The position numbers were made by a program, and so were the translations under genes. From Haemophilus seminalis (GTDB taxonomy: Bacteria > Pseudomonadota > Gammaproteobacteria > Enterobacterales > Pasteurellaceae), in NCBI RefSeq assembly GCF_006384255.1, contig NZ_VCED01000003.1, positions 124,001-188,000 of the forward strand: a stretch of DNA of 64,000 nt. Reading direction: 5' to 3'. The notes under the pieces were generated by a model. It made no database searches, was not told the origin of the DNA, and saw only the letters and a list, made by a program, of their open reading frames with translations. This document shows positions 21,251 to 31,118 of this stretch, piece after piece. The stretch's first letter is position 1, and each line of letters begins with the position of its first letter.

Positions 21251-22072
21251 GTGGCTCATCGAGATTTTGTTGCGCGTCGTGGCGTAAGTAAGAAAAAAGG
21301 AAAAAACAAGAATATTTTAATCGGGATGATGGTTGCAGTTGTCTTTGCATTTGGTATTGGGCTTTATTTTCTGAAAAATAAAACAGAGGAAAAAGTAGTG
21401 AAAGAAATTACTCCTCAAATAGAAAAAATGCAGCCTAAAAGTATTTTACCTAATCGTCCTGAAGAAGTTTGGAGTTATATTAAAGCATTAGAAACGCGTA
21501 CAGTGCCTGTTGATGATAAGCCATCAAGTGTAGAAAAAAATATGCGTTTAACAGAAGAACAACGTCAAGTCTTAATCCAAATGGAGAAAGATCAAAAAGC
21601 AGCAGAGGAAGCTCGTAAATTAGCTGAACAACAAGAAGCTCAAGGATCTACTAAGGTTGATAATTTATCAAAAAGTACGGTGGTTCAGCAATCATCACCG
21701 GCTAAAACAGAGCAAGTCAAAAAAGTGGAAACCGTAAAAATTGACACTCTTAGCACTGAAGCCGAAAAAAAAGCTAAACAAGCTAAATTAGATACAGCGA
21801 AAAAAGTGGAATCTATTAAAACTGTTGAGCCGAAAACTACAGAGAATGAAAATATCAGTAAGAAGTTTGGTTTACAGTGTGGTGCTTTTAAGAACCGGGC
21901 CCAGGCTGAAAATTTACAGGGAAGATTGGCAATGACAGGTTTAAATGCACAAGTACAAGTAAACGGTGAATGGAATAGAGTGCGAATTGGAAATTTTGCT
22001 AATCGAGATGCAGCAATGCAAGCTCAGAGTAAAGCAAAGAGTGTCGCAGATTGCGTGGTGATTGGTATGTAA
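21251..22072 (+). CDS. ftsN: cell division protein FtsN
   Basis: A late divisome protein that activates septal peptidoglycan synthesis. The 273-residue protein has a basic cytoplasmic N-terminus (HRDFVARRGVSKKKGKNK), one transmembrane helix (about residues 24-43), a low-complexity charged periplasmic linker, and a C-terminal SPOR domain starting near KFGLQCGAFKNRAQAENLQGRLA, which binds denuded glycan strands. The frame begins with GTG at 21251, the first codon of the conserved N-terminus. The linker is rich in Lys, Glu, Thr and Ala. Confidence 0.9.
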   Translation: MAHRDFVARRGVSKKKGKNKNILIGMMVAVVFAFGIGLYFLKNKTEEKVVKEITPQIEKMQPKSILPNRPEEVWSYIKALETRTVPVDDKPSSVEKNMRLTEEQRQVLIQMEKDQKAAEEARKLAEQQEAQGSTKVDNLSKSTVVQQSSPAKTEQVKKVETVKIDTLSTEAEKKAKQAKLDTAKKVESIKTVEPKTTENENISKKFGLQCGAFKNRAQAENLQGRLAMTGLNAQVQVNGEWNRVRIGNFANRDAAMQAQSKAKSVADCVVIGM

Positions 22073-22102
22073 TCAATCAGTTAATTTTACAGGTTAAGTG
22101 CG

Positions 22103-23572
22103 GTGATTTTTTCCACGATTTGTACAACCTTATTATTATTTGATACCGCCGTTTTCAATCGTTTTAATCTGCATTTATCCTCTGTTGTATGGAATTTACT
22201 GGTTAATCCAGAAAATGGTGAAATGTCACGCGATTGGCAAATTTTCTTTGCACTAATGCCAATAATTTTACTGGCTCAAATGTTATTTTCTCGCTGGAGT
22301 TGGGAAAAGTTACGCAGTCTTGAACGCCCAAAATGGCTAAAAGGCACAGGTATATTCTTAACTGCAACGTTAATTGCGACGCATTTAATTTATGCTTGGG
22401 CAGATGCTTATTTGTATCGTCCTATCACCATGCAACGATCTAATTTCCCTTTATCTTATCCAATGATAGCTCGTTCTTTTTTTAGAAAAACACGGTTTCT
22501 TGGATGGAGAGGAATATACGCAAAAATTGGCGCAAGAAGGCTGTTTAGATGCCTTAAAAATTGATTATCCGAAAAAAGAACTCACTTATGCACCAATTAC
22601 GCACAAACCTAATATTCTGCTCGTAACGGTTTCGAGTTTACGCCATGATGCGATTTCTAATGAAAAGATGCCAAAACTTGCTGAATTTGCAACAAGTTCA
22701 ACAGAATTCACTAATCATTACAGTACAGGCAATAGTAATAACGCGGGCTTGATTGGGTTATTTTACGGGCTAAATGCAAATTACACCGATAGCATTTTAA
22801 GCAATCATACTCAATCTGTTTTAATCGAAAAATTACGTGCTGAACATTATCAATTGGGTTTATTTTCTGCTACGAATTTCAAAGATAGCGTCTTCCGCCA
22901 AGCATTATTTCGTGAAATAAAACTTTCATCGAATAAAACCAACAAACCAAATAATGAAAGTGCGGTAAAAAATCTCAATGATTTTATTAAAGCACAAAAA
23001 ACAGACTCCCTTGGTTTGCTTATTTAGACTTAGCCTTGGAGGCTAAAAAAACATCAGATTATGACCGCACTTTGCAAGACATTGATTCTCTTTTAGCAAA
23101 AGCGTTAGAAAGTACACCGCTTGAAAATGCATTAGTCATCATCACGTCAGAGCATGGTTTAACCTTTAATGAAATGAATGAAAAAGAGTGAGAAAACTAC
23201 TTTGGTCGCGATGAGGTTCAAGTGCCATTGCTTGTATATTGGAAAGATTTACCGGTAGGCAAACAAAATGGATTAAGTAATCATGCGGATATTTTCTCTG
23301 CATTAATGCAAACGGTGTTCGGTGTAGAAAACCCGTTGATGGATTATAGTCAGGGACGCAATCTCTTTGATCTTAAGGGTGATGACTGGGTGCTTGCCTC
23401 TAATTTCCACTGGAATGTGGTGATTCAACCAGATGGAACACAATATCACATTGATCGCAAAGGTAATTACAAAAAATTCGATAAAGATTATATTGAGCAA
23501 TCGTTAGATAGACCGCCACTTGGAATCTTCTTAGAAGCCTTCCAATTACAAAATTTCTTCTTTGAAAAATAG
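22103..23572 (+). pseudogene. yejM: yejM/pbgA-like sulfatase-fold membrane protein, multiply broken
   Basis: Remnant of a YejM (PbgA) homologue, an inner-membrane protein with a periplasmic sulfatase-like domain that regulates lipopolysaccharide synthesis in enterobacteria. Four lesions are visible. First, the first ~95 residues are missing; homology starts at LLLFDTAVFNRFNLHL, straight after an uptake signal core. Second, a T7 tract at 22477-22483 is one base too long: with T6 the frame reads RSFLEKHGFLDGEEY. Third, one C is lost near 23008-23010; restoring it gives DSPWFAYLDLAL. Fourth, an in-frame TGA at 23189-23191 interrupts NEKE-ENYFGRDEVQVPLLV. The rest is recognisable to the end. An intact copy probably exists elsewhere (inference). 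Confidence 0.9.
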
Positions 23573-23576
23573 CCTA

Positions 23577-23609
23577 TAAGGGCATAAAAGAATAGATTTT
23601 TTGCCCTTA
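23577..23609 (+). terminator. hairpin after the yejM remnant
   Basis: TAAGGGCA pairs with TGCCCTTA across a 17-base loop. The T-run lies inside the loop and no strong one follows, so it is a weak terminator or a relic. The rest of the 197-base spacer before the amidohydrolase shows no clear gene. Confidence 0.45.
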
Positions 23610-23769
23610 AGCCTTTATACTCATGACTCAGTTTAAGACTGAAAAATGTTATTAATGAAAATCCGTGAGTTTTTCATAACATTATCATAATGCTTCTCGC
23701 CGTACTTACAGTACCTTTCAATTAATATACATTCTCGTCTTTTTATCCTTTCTTTTTTACGGAGTTTGT

Positions 23770-24762
23770 ATGAAAAGCCACGTTTGTAGTTTTAAAACCT
23801 ATATTTGCGATGAAATTATCAAAAAAGGCGGATGGGTAAATGCCCATGCACATGCTGATCGCGCTTTTACGATGACGCCAGAGAAAATTGGGATTTATCA
23901 TAGTAGTAATTTGCAACAAAAATGGGATTTAGTGGATGAAGTAAAACGCACTTCCAGTGTTGATGATTATTACGCACGTTTTTGCCAATCTATTGAATTA
24001 ATGATATCCCAAGGTGTTACCGCATTTGGTACCTTTGTCGATATAGACCCAATTTGTGAAGATCGTGCAATTATTGCCGCACATAAAGCCCGTGAAGTGT
24101 ATAAACATGACATTATTTTGAAATTTGCCAATCAAACTTTAAAAGGGGTAATCGAACCCACTGCGCGTAAATGGTTTGATATTGGTGCGGAAATGGTAGA
24201 CATGATTGGTGGCTTACCATATCGTGACGAATTGGATTATGGACGCGGTCTAGAGGCGATGGATATTTTGTTAGATAAAGCCAAATCTCTTGGGATTATG
24301 TGTCATGTACATGTCGACCAATTCAACAATCCAAGTGAAAAAGAAACTGAGCAACTTTGCGATAAAACCATTGAACATGGAATGGAGGGGCGAGTTGTGG
24401 GTATCCACGGTATTTCCATTGGCTCACATTCAAAAGAATATCGCTACAAACTTTACGAAAAAATGCGTAAAGCCAAAATGATGATGATCGCCTGTCCTAT
24501 GGCATGGATTGACAGTAATCGCAAAGAAGATCTTATGCCATTCCATAATGCGCTCACGCCAGCAGATGAAATGCTCCCCGAAGGTATCACTGTTGCCCTA
24601 GGTACAGATAATATTTGCGATTATATGGTGCCATTATGTGAAGGCGATTTATGGCAAGAATTAAGCCTATTGGCTGCGGGCTGCCGTTTCCCATACTTGG
24701 ATGAAATGGTCAACATCGCAAGTATTAACGGTCGTAAAGTATTAGGACTAGAGCCAATTTAG
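23770..24762 (+). CDS. amidohydrolase, cytosine deaminase-like
   Basis: A 330-residue metal-dependent hydrolase of the amidohydrolase superfamily, nearest by motif to cytosine deaminase and related enzymes. Metal ligands can be placed: HAHADRAF near the N-terminus (HxH), CHVHVDQF at about 180-187 and LGTDNICD near residue 280. GIHGISIGSHSKEY resembles the segment with the second-site His. The substrate cannot be named from sequence. It stands alone, with a strong hairpin downstream. A ribosome binding site (GGAG) lies about 6 bases before the ATG. Confidence 0.75.
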   Translation: MKSHVCSFKTYICDEIIKKGGWVNAHAHADRAFTMTPEKIGIYHSSNLQQKWDLVDEVKRTSSVDDYYARFCQSIELMISQGVTAFGTFVDIDPICEDRAIIAAHKAREVYKHDIILKFANQTLKGVIEPTARKWFDIGAEMVDMIGGLPYRDELDYGRGLEAMDILLDKAKSLGIMCHVHVDQFNNPSEKETEQLCDKTIEHGMEGRVVGIHGISIGSHSKEYRYKLYEKMRKAKMMMIACPMAWIDSNRKEDLMPFHNALTPADEMLPEGITVALGTDNICDYMVPLCEGDLWQELSLLAAGCRFPYLDEMVNIASINGRKVLGLEPI

Positions 24763-24792
24763 CTTTTTATTCTCCCAATCAAAAGTGCGGTC

Positions 24793-24851
24793 AAAATGGG
24801 CAACATTTAAAAGTTGATTAAAAAATCTAGCTTTTAAATGTTGCCCATTTT
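24793..24851. terminator. perfect 21-bp hairpin between amidohydrolase and acrR
   Basis: Arms at 24793-24813 and 24831-24851 are exact complements around a 17-base loop. The right arm ends in a T-run and the left begins with an A-run, so it could terminate from either side. It is much longer than other terminators in this window. An uptake signal core lies next to the left arm. Confidence 0.75.
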
Positions 24852-24900
24852 CGTTGTGCTTTTGTGTTTTTTAACTTGCTAAAAAACAAAAAAACAATAA

Positions 24901-24914
24901 AATGAACGTTCATT
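24901..24914. promoter_or_regulatory. 14-bp palindrome, probable AcrR operator
   Basis: AATGAACGTTCATT is a perfect palindrome 36 bases before the acrR start. TetR-family repressors of RND pumps usually bind such palindromes in their own promoter, so autoregulation of the acrRAB operon is likely. Confidence 0.7.
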
Positions 24915-24950
24915 CATTTGGTGTATCAATATATTTTATCTAAGGATTTT

Positions 24951-25517
24951 ATGCGACAAGCAAAGTCTGATTTAACTGAGCAAATTTTTCTAGCTATGGA
25001 TCGCTTGATGGCAAAAGAAGGTTTAAATCAACTTTCTATGCATAAGCTTGCAAAAGAAGCGAATATAGCAGCTGGCACCATTTACCTTTATTTTAAAAAT
25101 AAAGATGAATTGCTTGAACAATTTGCTCATCGTGTGTTTGCGATGTTTATGGCGACGCTTGAAAAGGATTACGATGAAACAATGTCTTTTTTCGAGCAAT
25201 ACCGACGGATGTGGTGGAATATCTGGTATTTCCTGAAAGAACATCCAACAATTTTATCAAATCTGAATCAATACCAATCTTTACCAAACTTTATTGAAGT
25301 TTGTAAGAAAATGACAATTAATAGCCGCTGGGAGCTTTTTTGTAAAAAAGCTCAGCAGGCTGGCATACTTGCTATTTTGCCAAATCATTTACTTTTTTTA
25401 TTAAGTTTAAAAAGAGCGGTGATTATTGCATCTGAGCTTAAGTTTTTTGATGTAGTACTTACTGAGGACATTTTAGAATCTATCATTGAACGCTCTTGGC
25501 GAGCAATTCAGAAATAG
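24951..25517 (+). CDS. acrR: TetR-family repressor of the AcrAB efflux pump
   Basis: A 188-residue TetR regulator directly upstream of acrA-acrB. The N-terminal helix-turn-helix is typical: LSMHKLAKEANIAAGTIYLYFKNKDELLEQF. The C-terminal ligand-binding part is helical and poorly conserved, as expected. I chose the ATG at 24951, which follows TAAGGA; the frame runs 11 codons further upstream toward the operator. The gene is intact. In Haemophilus, loss of this repressor is associated with raised efflux. Confidence 0.9.
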   Translation: MRQAKSDLTEQIFLAMDRLMAKEGLNQLSMHKLAKEANIAAGTIYLYFKNKDELLEQFAHRVFAMFMATLEKDYDETMSFFEQYRRMWWNIWYFLKEHPTILSNLNQYQSLPNFIEVCKKMTINSRWELFCKKAQQAGILAILPNHLLFLLSLKRAVIIASELKFFDVVLTEDILESIIERSWRAIQK

Positions 25518-25546
25518 TCGTTATCTTTTATTACGGAGCTTTAAAA

Positions 25547-26743
25547 ATGAGTCAAACTCAATCTCAGAGACCAAAACGTTCACATGCTTTCTTTATGAAA
25601 GTGATTTTGGCTGTTTTTGTCTTAATTTTTGCGGGCGTTATTGCTTTTAGTTTTATTCGCAACATGATGATTGGAAAATTTCTAGCCAATATGCCTGAGT
25701 CAACGAATCCAGTAACTGCCTTAGAGGTTAAGCCTAGCGAATGGACACCTGTAATTAATACAACAGGTCTTGTTCGTCCAAATCAAGGGGCAATGTTAAG
25801 TGCACAAAATGCGGGGAGCGTTTCACATGTATTTGTTCAAAATGGACAATCAGTGAAAAAAGGTGATCGCTTAGTGGAGCTAGATAGTTCTGTTGAACGT
25901 GCAAGTTTACAAGCTGCAGAAGCTCAACTTCCAGCACTTCGTCAGACTTATCAACGTTATGCAAATCTTTTAAAAAGTAATGCGGCATCTCGTCAAGATG
26001 TTGATAATGCAAAATCAGCATATGATGCTCAACTAGCCAATATTGAATCTCTAAAAGCAACCATTGAGCGCCGTAGTATTGTTGCGCCATTTGATGGAAA
26101 AACGGGTATTGTTAAAGTTAATGTAGGGCAATATGTCAATATTGGTACAGAAATTGTTCGTGTAGAAGATACGAGTTCAATGAAGGTTGATTTTGCTATT
26201 TCTCAAAATGAATTAGATAAATTACATATTGGTCAACGTGTTACAGCAACGACGGATGCGCGTAAAGGCGAAACATTTTCAGCTCATATCACGGCGATTG
26301 AACCTGCAATTAATTCATCAACGGGTTTGGTTGATGTACAAGCTACTTTTGAACCCGAAGATGGTCGCCAATTACTTTCTGGTATGTTTTCTCGATTACG
26401 CATAGCCTTACCTACAGAGAAAAATCAAGTTGTCGTTCCCCAAGTCGCAATTAGTTACAATATGTATGGTGAAATTGCCTATTTATTGGTGCCATTATCA
26501 GACAAAGATAAAGAAAAATTATCAGGTAATGATAAATTCGATCGTTTGTATCGAGCTAAACAAATCACTGTATTTACGAAAGATCGTCAAGGTATTTATT
26601 CTCAGTTACAAGGTAATGAGATAAAACCAGGTGATAAAATTATTACAGGGGGGCAGCAAAATATTAGCAATGGTAGCCTTGTAGAATGGATTGAAAAAGA
26701 CATTGTTGGTGGCTCTGAGCCCGCTAAAAAGACTAATCTTTAA
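25547..26743 (+). CDS. acrA: RND efflux membrane fusion protein AcrA
   Basis: The periplasmic adaptor linking the AcrB pump to an outer-membrane channel. The ATG at 25547 gives 398 residues; the frame's earlier start overlaps acrR. It has a basic N-terminus and one membrane anchor (about residues 15-38) without a lipobox. A lipoyl/barrel-sandwich half (GAMLSAQNAGSVSHVFVQNGQSVKKGDRLVEL), an alpha hairpin (AEAQLPALRQTYQRYANLL), and the second lipoyl half (RRSIVAPFDGKTGIVKVNVGQYV) follow. Start is 30 bases after acrR. Confidence 0.95.
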   Translation: MSQTQSQRPKRSHAFFMKVILAVFVLIFAGVIAFSFIRNMMIGKFLANMPESTNPVTALEVKPSEWTPVINTTGLVRPNQGAMLSAQNAGSVSHVFVQNGQSVKKGDRLVELDSSVERASLQAAEAQLPALRQTYQRYANLLKSNAASRQDVDNAKSAYDAQLANIESLKATIERRSIVAPFDGKTGIVKVNVGQYVNIGTEIVRVEDTSSMKVDFAISQNELDKLHIGQRVTATTDARKGETFSAHITAIEPAINSSTGLVDVQATFEPEDGRQLLSGMFSRLRIALPTEKNQVVVPQVAISYNMYGEIAYLLVPLSDKDKEKLSGNDKFDRLYRAKQITVFTKDRQGIYSQLQGNEIKPGDKIITGGQQNISNGSLVEWIEKDIVGGSEPAKKTNL

Positions 26744-26762
26744 TTCAACTTAGGAAATACGA

Positions 26763-29700
26763 ATGAAATTTACTGATATCTTTATTCGTCGCCCTGTTTT
26801 AGCGATTTCAATTAGCTTGCTTATTATTATTTTAGGATTACAAGCGATTTCAAAACTGGCCGTGCGTGAATATCCTAAAATGACAACTACCGTAATTACG
26901 GTAACGACAGCTTATCCAGGTGCAGATGCAAACTTAATTCAAGCTTTTGTGACATCTAAACTTGAAGAGTCTATTGCTCAGGCGGACAATATTGATTATA
27001 TGTCATCATCAAGTTCACCTAGTGCATCTGTCATTACAGTGAAAATGAAATTAAATACCGATCCTGCAGGAGCATTAGCTGATGTGCTTGCTAAGGTAAA
27101 TGCGGTACGTTCTGAATTGCCACAGGGTATTGAGGATCCAACAGTGGCTTCCTCTTCAGGTGGTACGGGGATTATGTATATTAGTTTCCGTTCAAAAAAA
27201 TTAGATTCTAGCCAAGTTACCGATTATATTAATCGTGTGGTGAAACCTCAGTTCTTTACAATAGAAGGTGTTGCCGAGGTACAAGTATTTGGTGCGGCAG
27301 AGTATTCGTTACGTATCTGGCTTGATCCTGAAAAAATGGCTGCGCAAAATCTTTCTGCGCCTACGGTGATGTCGGCGCTATCTGCAAACAATGTACAAAC
27401 TGCTGCGGGTAATGATAATGGCTATTTTGTTACTTATCGTAATAAAGTTGAAACCACAACAAAATCAGTTGAGGATTTAGGCAATTTAATTGTTAGTACT
27501 AAGGGTAATGAGCTTGTTCGGTTACGAGATATCGCCACGATAGAATTGAATAAAGAAAATGATAACTCACGCGCAACAGCGAATGGTTCTGATTCTGTGG
27601 TGTTAGGGATCAACCCTACTTCAACAGCGAATCCATTAACTGTTGCTGAAAAAATTCGACCGCTCTTTGAAACGATTAAGCAGCAACTCCCTGATAGCAT
27701 GGAAGCCGATATTCTCTATGATCGTACGATTGCGATTAATAGTTCCATACATGAAGTGATTAAAACGATTATCGAAGCGACAGTTATTGTATTAGTCGTC
27801 ATTTTGATGTTTATGGGTTCACTTCGTGCGATTTTAATCCCAGTTTTAACCATTCCAATTTCATTAATTGGCGTGCTAATGATGTTACAAAGTTTGAATT
27901 TTTCTATTAACTTAATGACATTATTAGCCCTTATTCTAGCAATTGGTTTAGTCGTAGATGATGCGATCGTTGTACTTGAAAATGTGGATCGTCATATTAA
28001 AGAAGGTGAAACACCATTTCGAGCGGCAATTATAGGAACACGTGAGATTGCTGTGCCTGTTATTTCAATGACGATTGCGCTAATTGCAGTTTATTCTCCG
28101 ATGGCGCTTATGGGAGGAATTACAGGAACGCTGTTTAAAGAGTTTGCATTAACGCTTGCTGGAGCTGTGTTTATATCCGGTATTGTAGCATTGACACTTT
28201 CACCAATGATGAGTAGTAAGTTACTTAAAGCTAATGTCAAGCCAACGAAACTGGAACAACGCGTAGAACATACACTAAGTAAAGTAAATAAAATTTACGA
28301 TTATATGCTTGATATTGTCATGCAAAATCGTAAATGTATGCTTACATTTGCTGTGGTAATTTTTGCAACACTACCTTTCTTGTTTAATTCACTGTCCAGT
28401 GAATTGACACCAAAAGAAGATAAAGGCGCATTTCTGGCAATTGGTAATGCCCCATCTAGTGTTAATGTTGACTATATTCAAAATGCAATGAAACCATATA
28501 TGAAGAATGTGATGGATACACCTGAAGTTTCATTTGGTATGAGCATTGCGGGGGCGCCAAGTTCTAATGGCTCACTTAATATTATTACCTTAAAAGATTG
28601 GAAAGAAAGAGATCGTAAACAAGCAGCAGTAATGAATGAGCTGAATACGAAAGCAAAATCAATTCCTGAAGTATCGGTATCTGCGTTTAATTTCCCTGAA
28701 ATAGATACAGGCGAGCAAGGCCCTCCAATTGCCATTGTGTTAAAAACAGCACAGGATTACAAAGCGTTAGCAAATACAGCTGAAAGCTTGGAAAAAGCTA
28801 TGAAAGCATCAGGTAAATTTATTTATACTAATTTAAATTTGGCCTATGATACGGCCCAAATGACGATATCTGTAGATAAGGAGAAAGCTGGAACTTATGG
28901 TATTACGATGCAACAAATAAGTAACACGTTGGGGAGTTTCTTATCAGGTGCAACGATTACTCGAGTGGATGTCGATGGGCGTGCTTATAAAGTGATTTCG
29001 CAAGTAAAACGAGATGATCGTTTATTTCCAGAAAGCTTCAAAAACTATTATTTAACAGCATCAAATGGACAATCTGTACCATTAAGTAGTTTAGTTAGTA
29101 TGAAACTAGAAACGCAGCCAATGTCATTAGCTCGTTTTAGTCAATTAAACTCTGCTGAAATTGGTGCAGTTGCGATGCCAGGTTCATCTACAGGTGATGC
29201 GATAGCGTGGTTGCAGGATTATTTCAAAAATAACTTACCGCAAGGATATACTTATGATTTTAAATCAGAGGCTCGCCAGCTTATTCAAGAGGGGAATGCA
29301 CTTGCGGTGACATTTATTTTAGCCGTTATCATTATTTTCCTGGTTCTTGCGATTCAATTTGAATCAATACGAGATCCAATGGTTATTATGATTTCGGTGC
29401 CTTTAGCAGTAAGTGGAGCATTACTCACATTAAACTTATTGTCTTTTTTCCAAATTGACGGAACGACATTAAATATCTATTCGCAAGTTGGATTAATTAC
29501 ATTAGTCGGTTTAATTACCAAACATGGTATTTTAATGTGTGAAGTGGCAAAAGAAGAGCAGTTGAATCATGGTAAAACGCGTATTGAAGCAATTACATCA
29601 GCTGCGAAAGTACGTTTGCGTCCGATCCTTATGACTACTGCAGCAATGGTAGCTGGATTAATTCCATTACTTTATGCTACGGGCGCTGGGGCTGTATCTC

Positions 29701-29840
29701 GTTTTAGCATGGGGATTGTTATCGTAGCAGGATTATCTATTGGGACAGTTTTCACTTTATTTGTCTTACCAGTAGTTTATAGCTACATTGCAACAGAACA
29801 TAAGCCATTACCAGAATTTAAAGAAGATTTAACAAATTGA
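26763..29840 (+). CDS. acrB: RND multidrug efflux pump AcrB
   Basis: Proton-driven inner-membrane pump exporting drugs, dyes and detergents. At 1025 residues it has the normal RND size: twelve transmembrane helices and two large periplasmic loops. Seen are the N-terminal MKFTDIFIRRPVLAISISLLI, the proton-relay motif LILAIGLVVDDAIVVLENVDRH with paired Asp, and the second half motif GLITKHGILMCEVAKEE. It is nearer to the shorter MexF/AcrB-like branch of Haemophilus than to E. coli AcrB by length. It begins 19 bases after acrA. Confidence 0.97.
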   Translation: MKFTDIFIRRPVLAISISLLIIILGLQAISKLAVREYPKMTTTVITVTTAYPGADANLIQAFVTSKLEESIAQADNIDYMSSSSSPSASVITVKMKLNTDPAGALADVLAKVNAVRSELPQGIEDPTVASSSGGTGIMYISFRSKKLDSSQVTDYINRVVKPQFFTIEGVAEVQVFGAAEYSLRIWLDPEKMAAQNLSAPTVMSALSANNVQTAAGNDNGYFVTYRNKVETTTKSVEDLGNLIVSTKGNELVRLRDIATIELNKENDNSRATANGSDSVVLGINPTSTANPLTVAEKIRPLFETIKQQLPDSMEADILYDRTIAINSSIHEVIKTIIEATVIVLVVILMFMGSLRAILIPVLTIPISLIGVLMMLQSLNFSINLMTLLALILAIGLVVDDAIVVLENVDRHIKEGETPFRAAIIGTREIAVPVISMTIALIAVYSPMALMGGITGTLFKEFALTLAGAVFISGIVALTLSPMMSSKLLKANVKPTKLEQRVEHTLSKVNKIYDYMLDIVMQNRKCMLTFAVVIFATLPFLFNSLSSELTPKEDKGAFLAIGNAPSSVNVDYIQNAMKPYMKNVMDTPEVSFGMSIAGAPSSNGSLNIITLKDWKERDRKQAAVMNELNTKAKSIPEVSVSAFNFPEIDTGEQGPPIAIVLKTAQDYKALANTAESLEKAMKASGKFIYTNLNLAYDTAQMTISVDKEKAGTYGITMQQISNTLGSFLSGATITRVDVDGRAYKVISQVKRDDRLFPESFKNYYLTASNGQSVPLSSLVSMKLETQPMSLARFSQLNSAEIGAVAMPGSSTGDAIAWLQDYFKNNLPQGYTYDFKSEARQLIQEGNALAVTFILAVIIIFLVLAIQFESIRDPMVIMISVPLAVSGALLTLNLLSFFQIDGTTLNIYSQVGLITLVGLITKHGILMCEVAKEEQLNHGKTRIEAITSAAKVRLRPILMTTAAMVAGLIPLLYATGAGAVSRFSMGIVIVAGLSIGTVFTLFVLPVVYSYIATEHKPLPEFKEDLTN

Positions 29841-29861
29841 TACACATAAAAATTATGTAAA

Positions 29862-29903
29862 AAAAACCGCACTTTGGTCAATGAGCAAAGTGCGGTTTTT
29901 TTA
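29862..29903. terminator. inverted uptake-signal terminator after acrB
   Basis: AAAAAACCGCACTTTG and CAAAGTGCGGTTTTTT form a stem of about 16 bp with a T-run on the plus side and an A-run at the other. It serves the convergent acrB and proB. Confidence 0.9.
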
Positions 29904-29914
29904 GTTAAAACATT

Positions 29915-31018
29915 TTATAAAATAATCAAATCATCACGGTGCATCGCGACAGAGCCATATTCATAACCAAGAATACATTCAATCTCTGTCGAGTTTTTAC
30001 CTTTAATCAGTTGTAATGCATCACTATTATAACGAGGCATACCAAGCGCAATATCTTTACCGGACTGTGTACGAATCTTTACAACCTCACCACGAGAAAA
30101 ACATCCTTCAATTGCAATAATACCAGCAGGGAGAAGCGATTTGTTTTGTATTAACATTGCATGTTCTGCACCATCGTCAATTGTAATAATGCCAGCGGAA
30201 GGGGCTGCAAAAAGCCATTGTTTCCGACTTTCTAAACGATTAGATTGATGAGCAATAAATTTTGTACCAATATTATGGTCATAAGCTAAATCAGCAATTA
30301 CATTTGGCTGATTGCCTGGCGCAATAATTGTTTCAATACCTGAACGCGTTGCAACATCAGCAGCGATAATTTTTGTCATCATTCCACCTGTACCAAGATT
30401 TGTCCCTGAACCTCCTGCAATGGCACGAATATGATCGGTGATTTGTTCTACGATTGGAATTAATTTTGCATCTGGGTTTTTACGCGGATCACTATCAAAT
30501 AATCCTTGCTGGTCTGTGAGTAGATAAAGTTGTTCAGCTTGAACAAGAATAGCCACTAATGCAGATAAATTATCGTTGTCACCGACCTTAATTTCCGCTG
30601 TTGCAACAGCATCATTTTCATTTATCACAGGAATAATTTGATTATCTAACAGGGCATGTAATGTATCGCGAGCATTGAGAAAACGTTCACGATCTTCAAT
30701 ATCCGCACGGGTTAATAAGATTTGTCCAATATGAATATCATAAATAGCAAATAATCTTTCCCAAGCCTGAATTAATTGGCTTTGACCTACTGCAGCAAGT
30801 AATTGTTTTGATGCGATTGTTGGGGGTAAGCTTGGATGATTTAAATAGTGTCTGCCAGCCGCAATTGCGCCCGAAGTAACGATAACGATTCGAAATCCAT
30901 CATGGTGTAATTGCGCAATTTGACGAACAATTTCCATCATATGCGGTGAATTTAATTTTGGAGTACCTTGTGTTAGTGTACTTGTTCCAAATTTTACAAC
31001 TATTGTTTTTTTAGTCAT
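29915..31018 (-). CDS. proB: glutamate 5-kinase
   Basis: Phosphorylates glutamate in the first step of proline synthesis. The ATG at 31018 gives 367 residues, exactly the E. coli length, with GGAAA upstream; a TTG four codons earlier is possible. The kinase domain has [10 protein letters not shown] at the start, [13 protein letters not shown], and [24 protein letters not shown]-terminal PUA domain (about residues 275-367) contains [23 protein letters not shown]. proA is not in the window. Confidence 0.96.
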   Translation of the reverse strand: MTKKTIVVKFGTSTLTQGTPKLNSPHMMEIVRQIAQLHHDGFRIVIVTSGAIAAGRHYLNHPSLPPTIASKQLLAAVGQSQLIQAWERLFAIYDIHIGQILLTRADIEDRERFLNARDTLHALLDNQIIPVINENDAVATAEIKVGDNDNLSALVAILVQAEQLYLLTDQQGLFDSDPRKNPDAKLIPIVEQITDHIRAIAGGSGTNLGTGGMMTKIIAADVATRSGIETIIAPGNQPNVIADLAYDHNIGTKFIAHQSNRLESRKQWLFAAPSAGIITIDDGAEHAMLIQNKSLLPAGIIAIEGCFSRGEVVKIRTQSGKDIALGMPRYNSDALQLIKGKNSTEIECILGYEYGSVAMHRDDLIIL

Positions 31019-31118
31019 AAGTTTTTCCAAGTTTTTTATTTGTATTTTTACGTTATCACTAAATCAATGAAAAATCACTTAATATCAGGTATAGTAAAGT
31101 AAATTTTAGGGGAAATTT

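Noticed and set aside
22103-23572. Three separate small genes instead of one broken gene
   Set aside because: The three frames read consecutively as YejM-family protein, and single-base corrections restore a continuous sequence.
23577-23769. A small RNA gene in the spacer before the amidohydrolase
   Set aside because: Only a weak hairpin is seen, with no promoter-terminator pair that would support an RNA gene.
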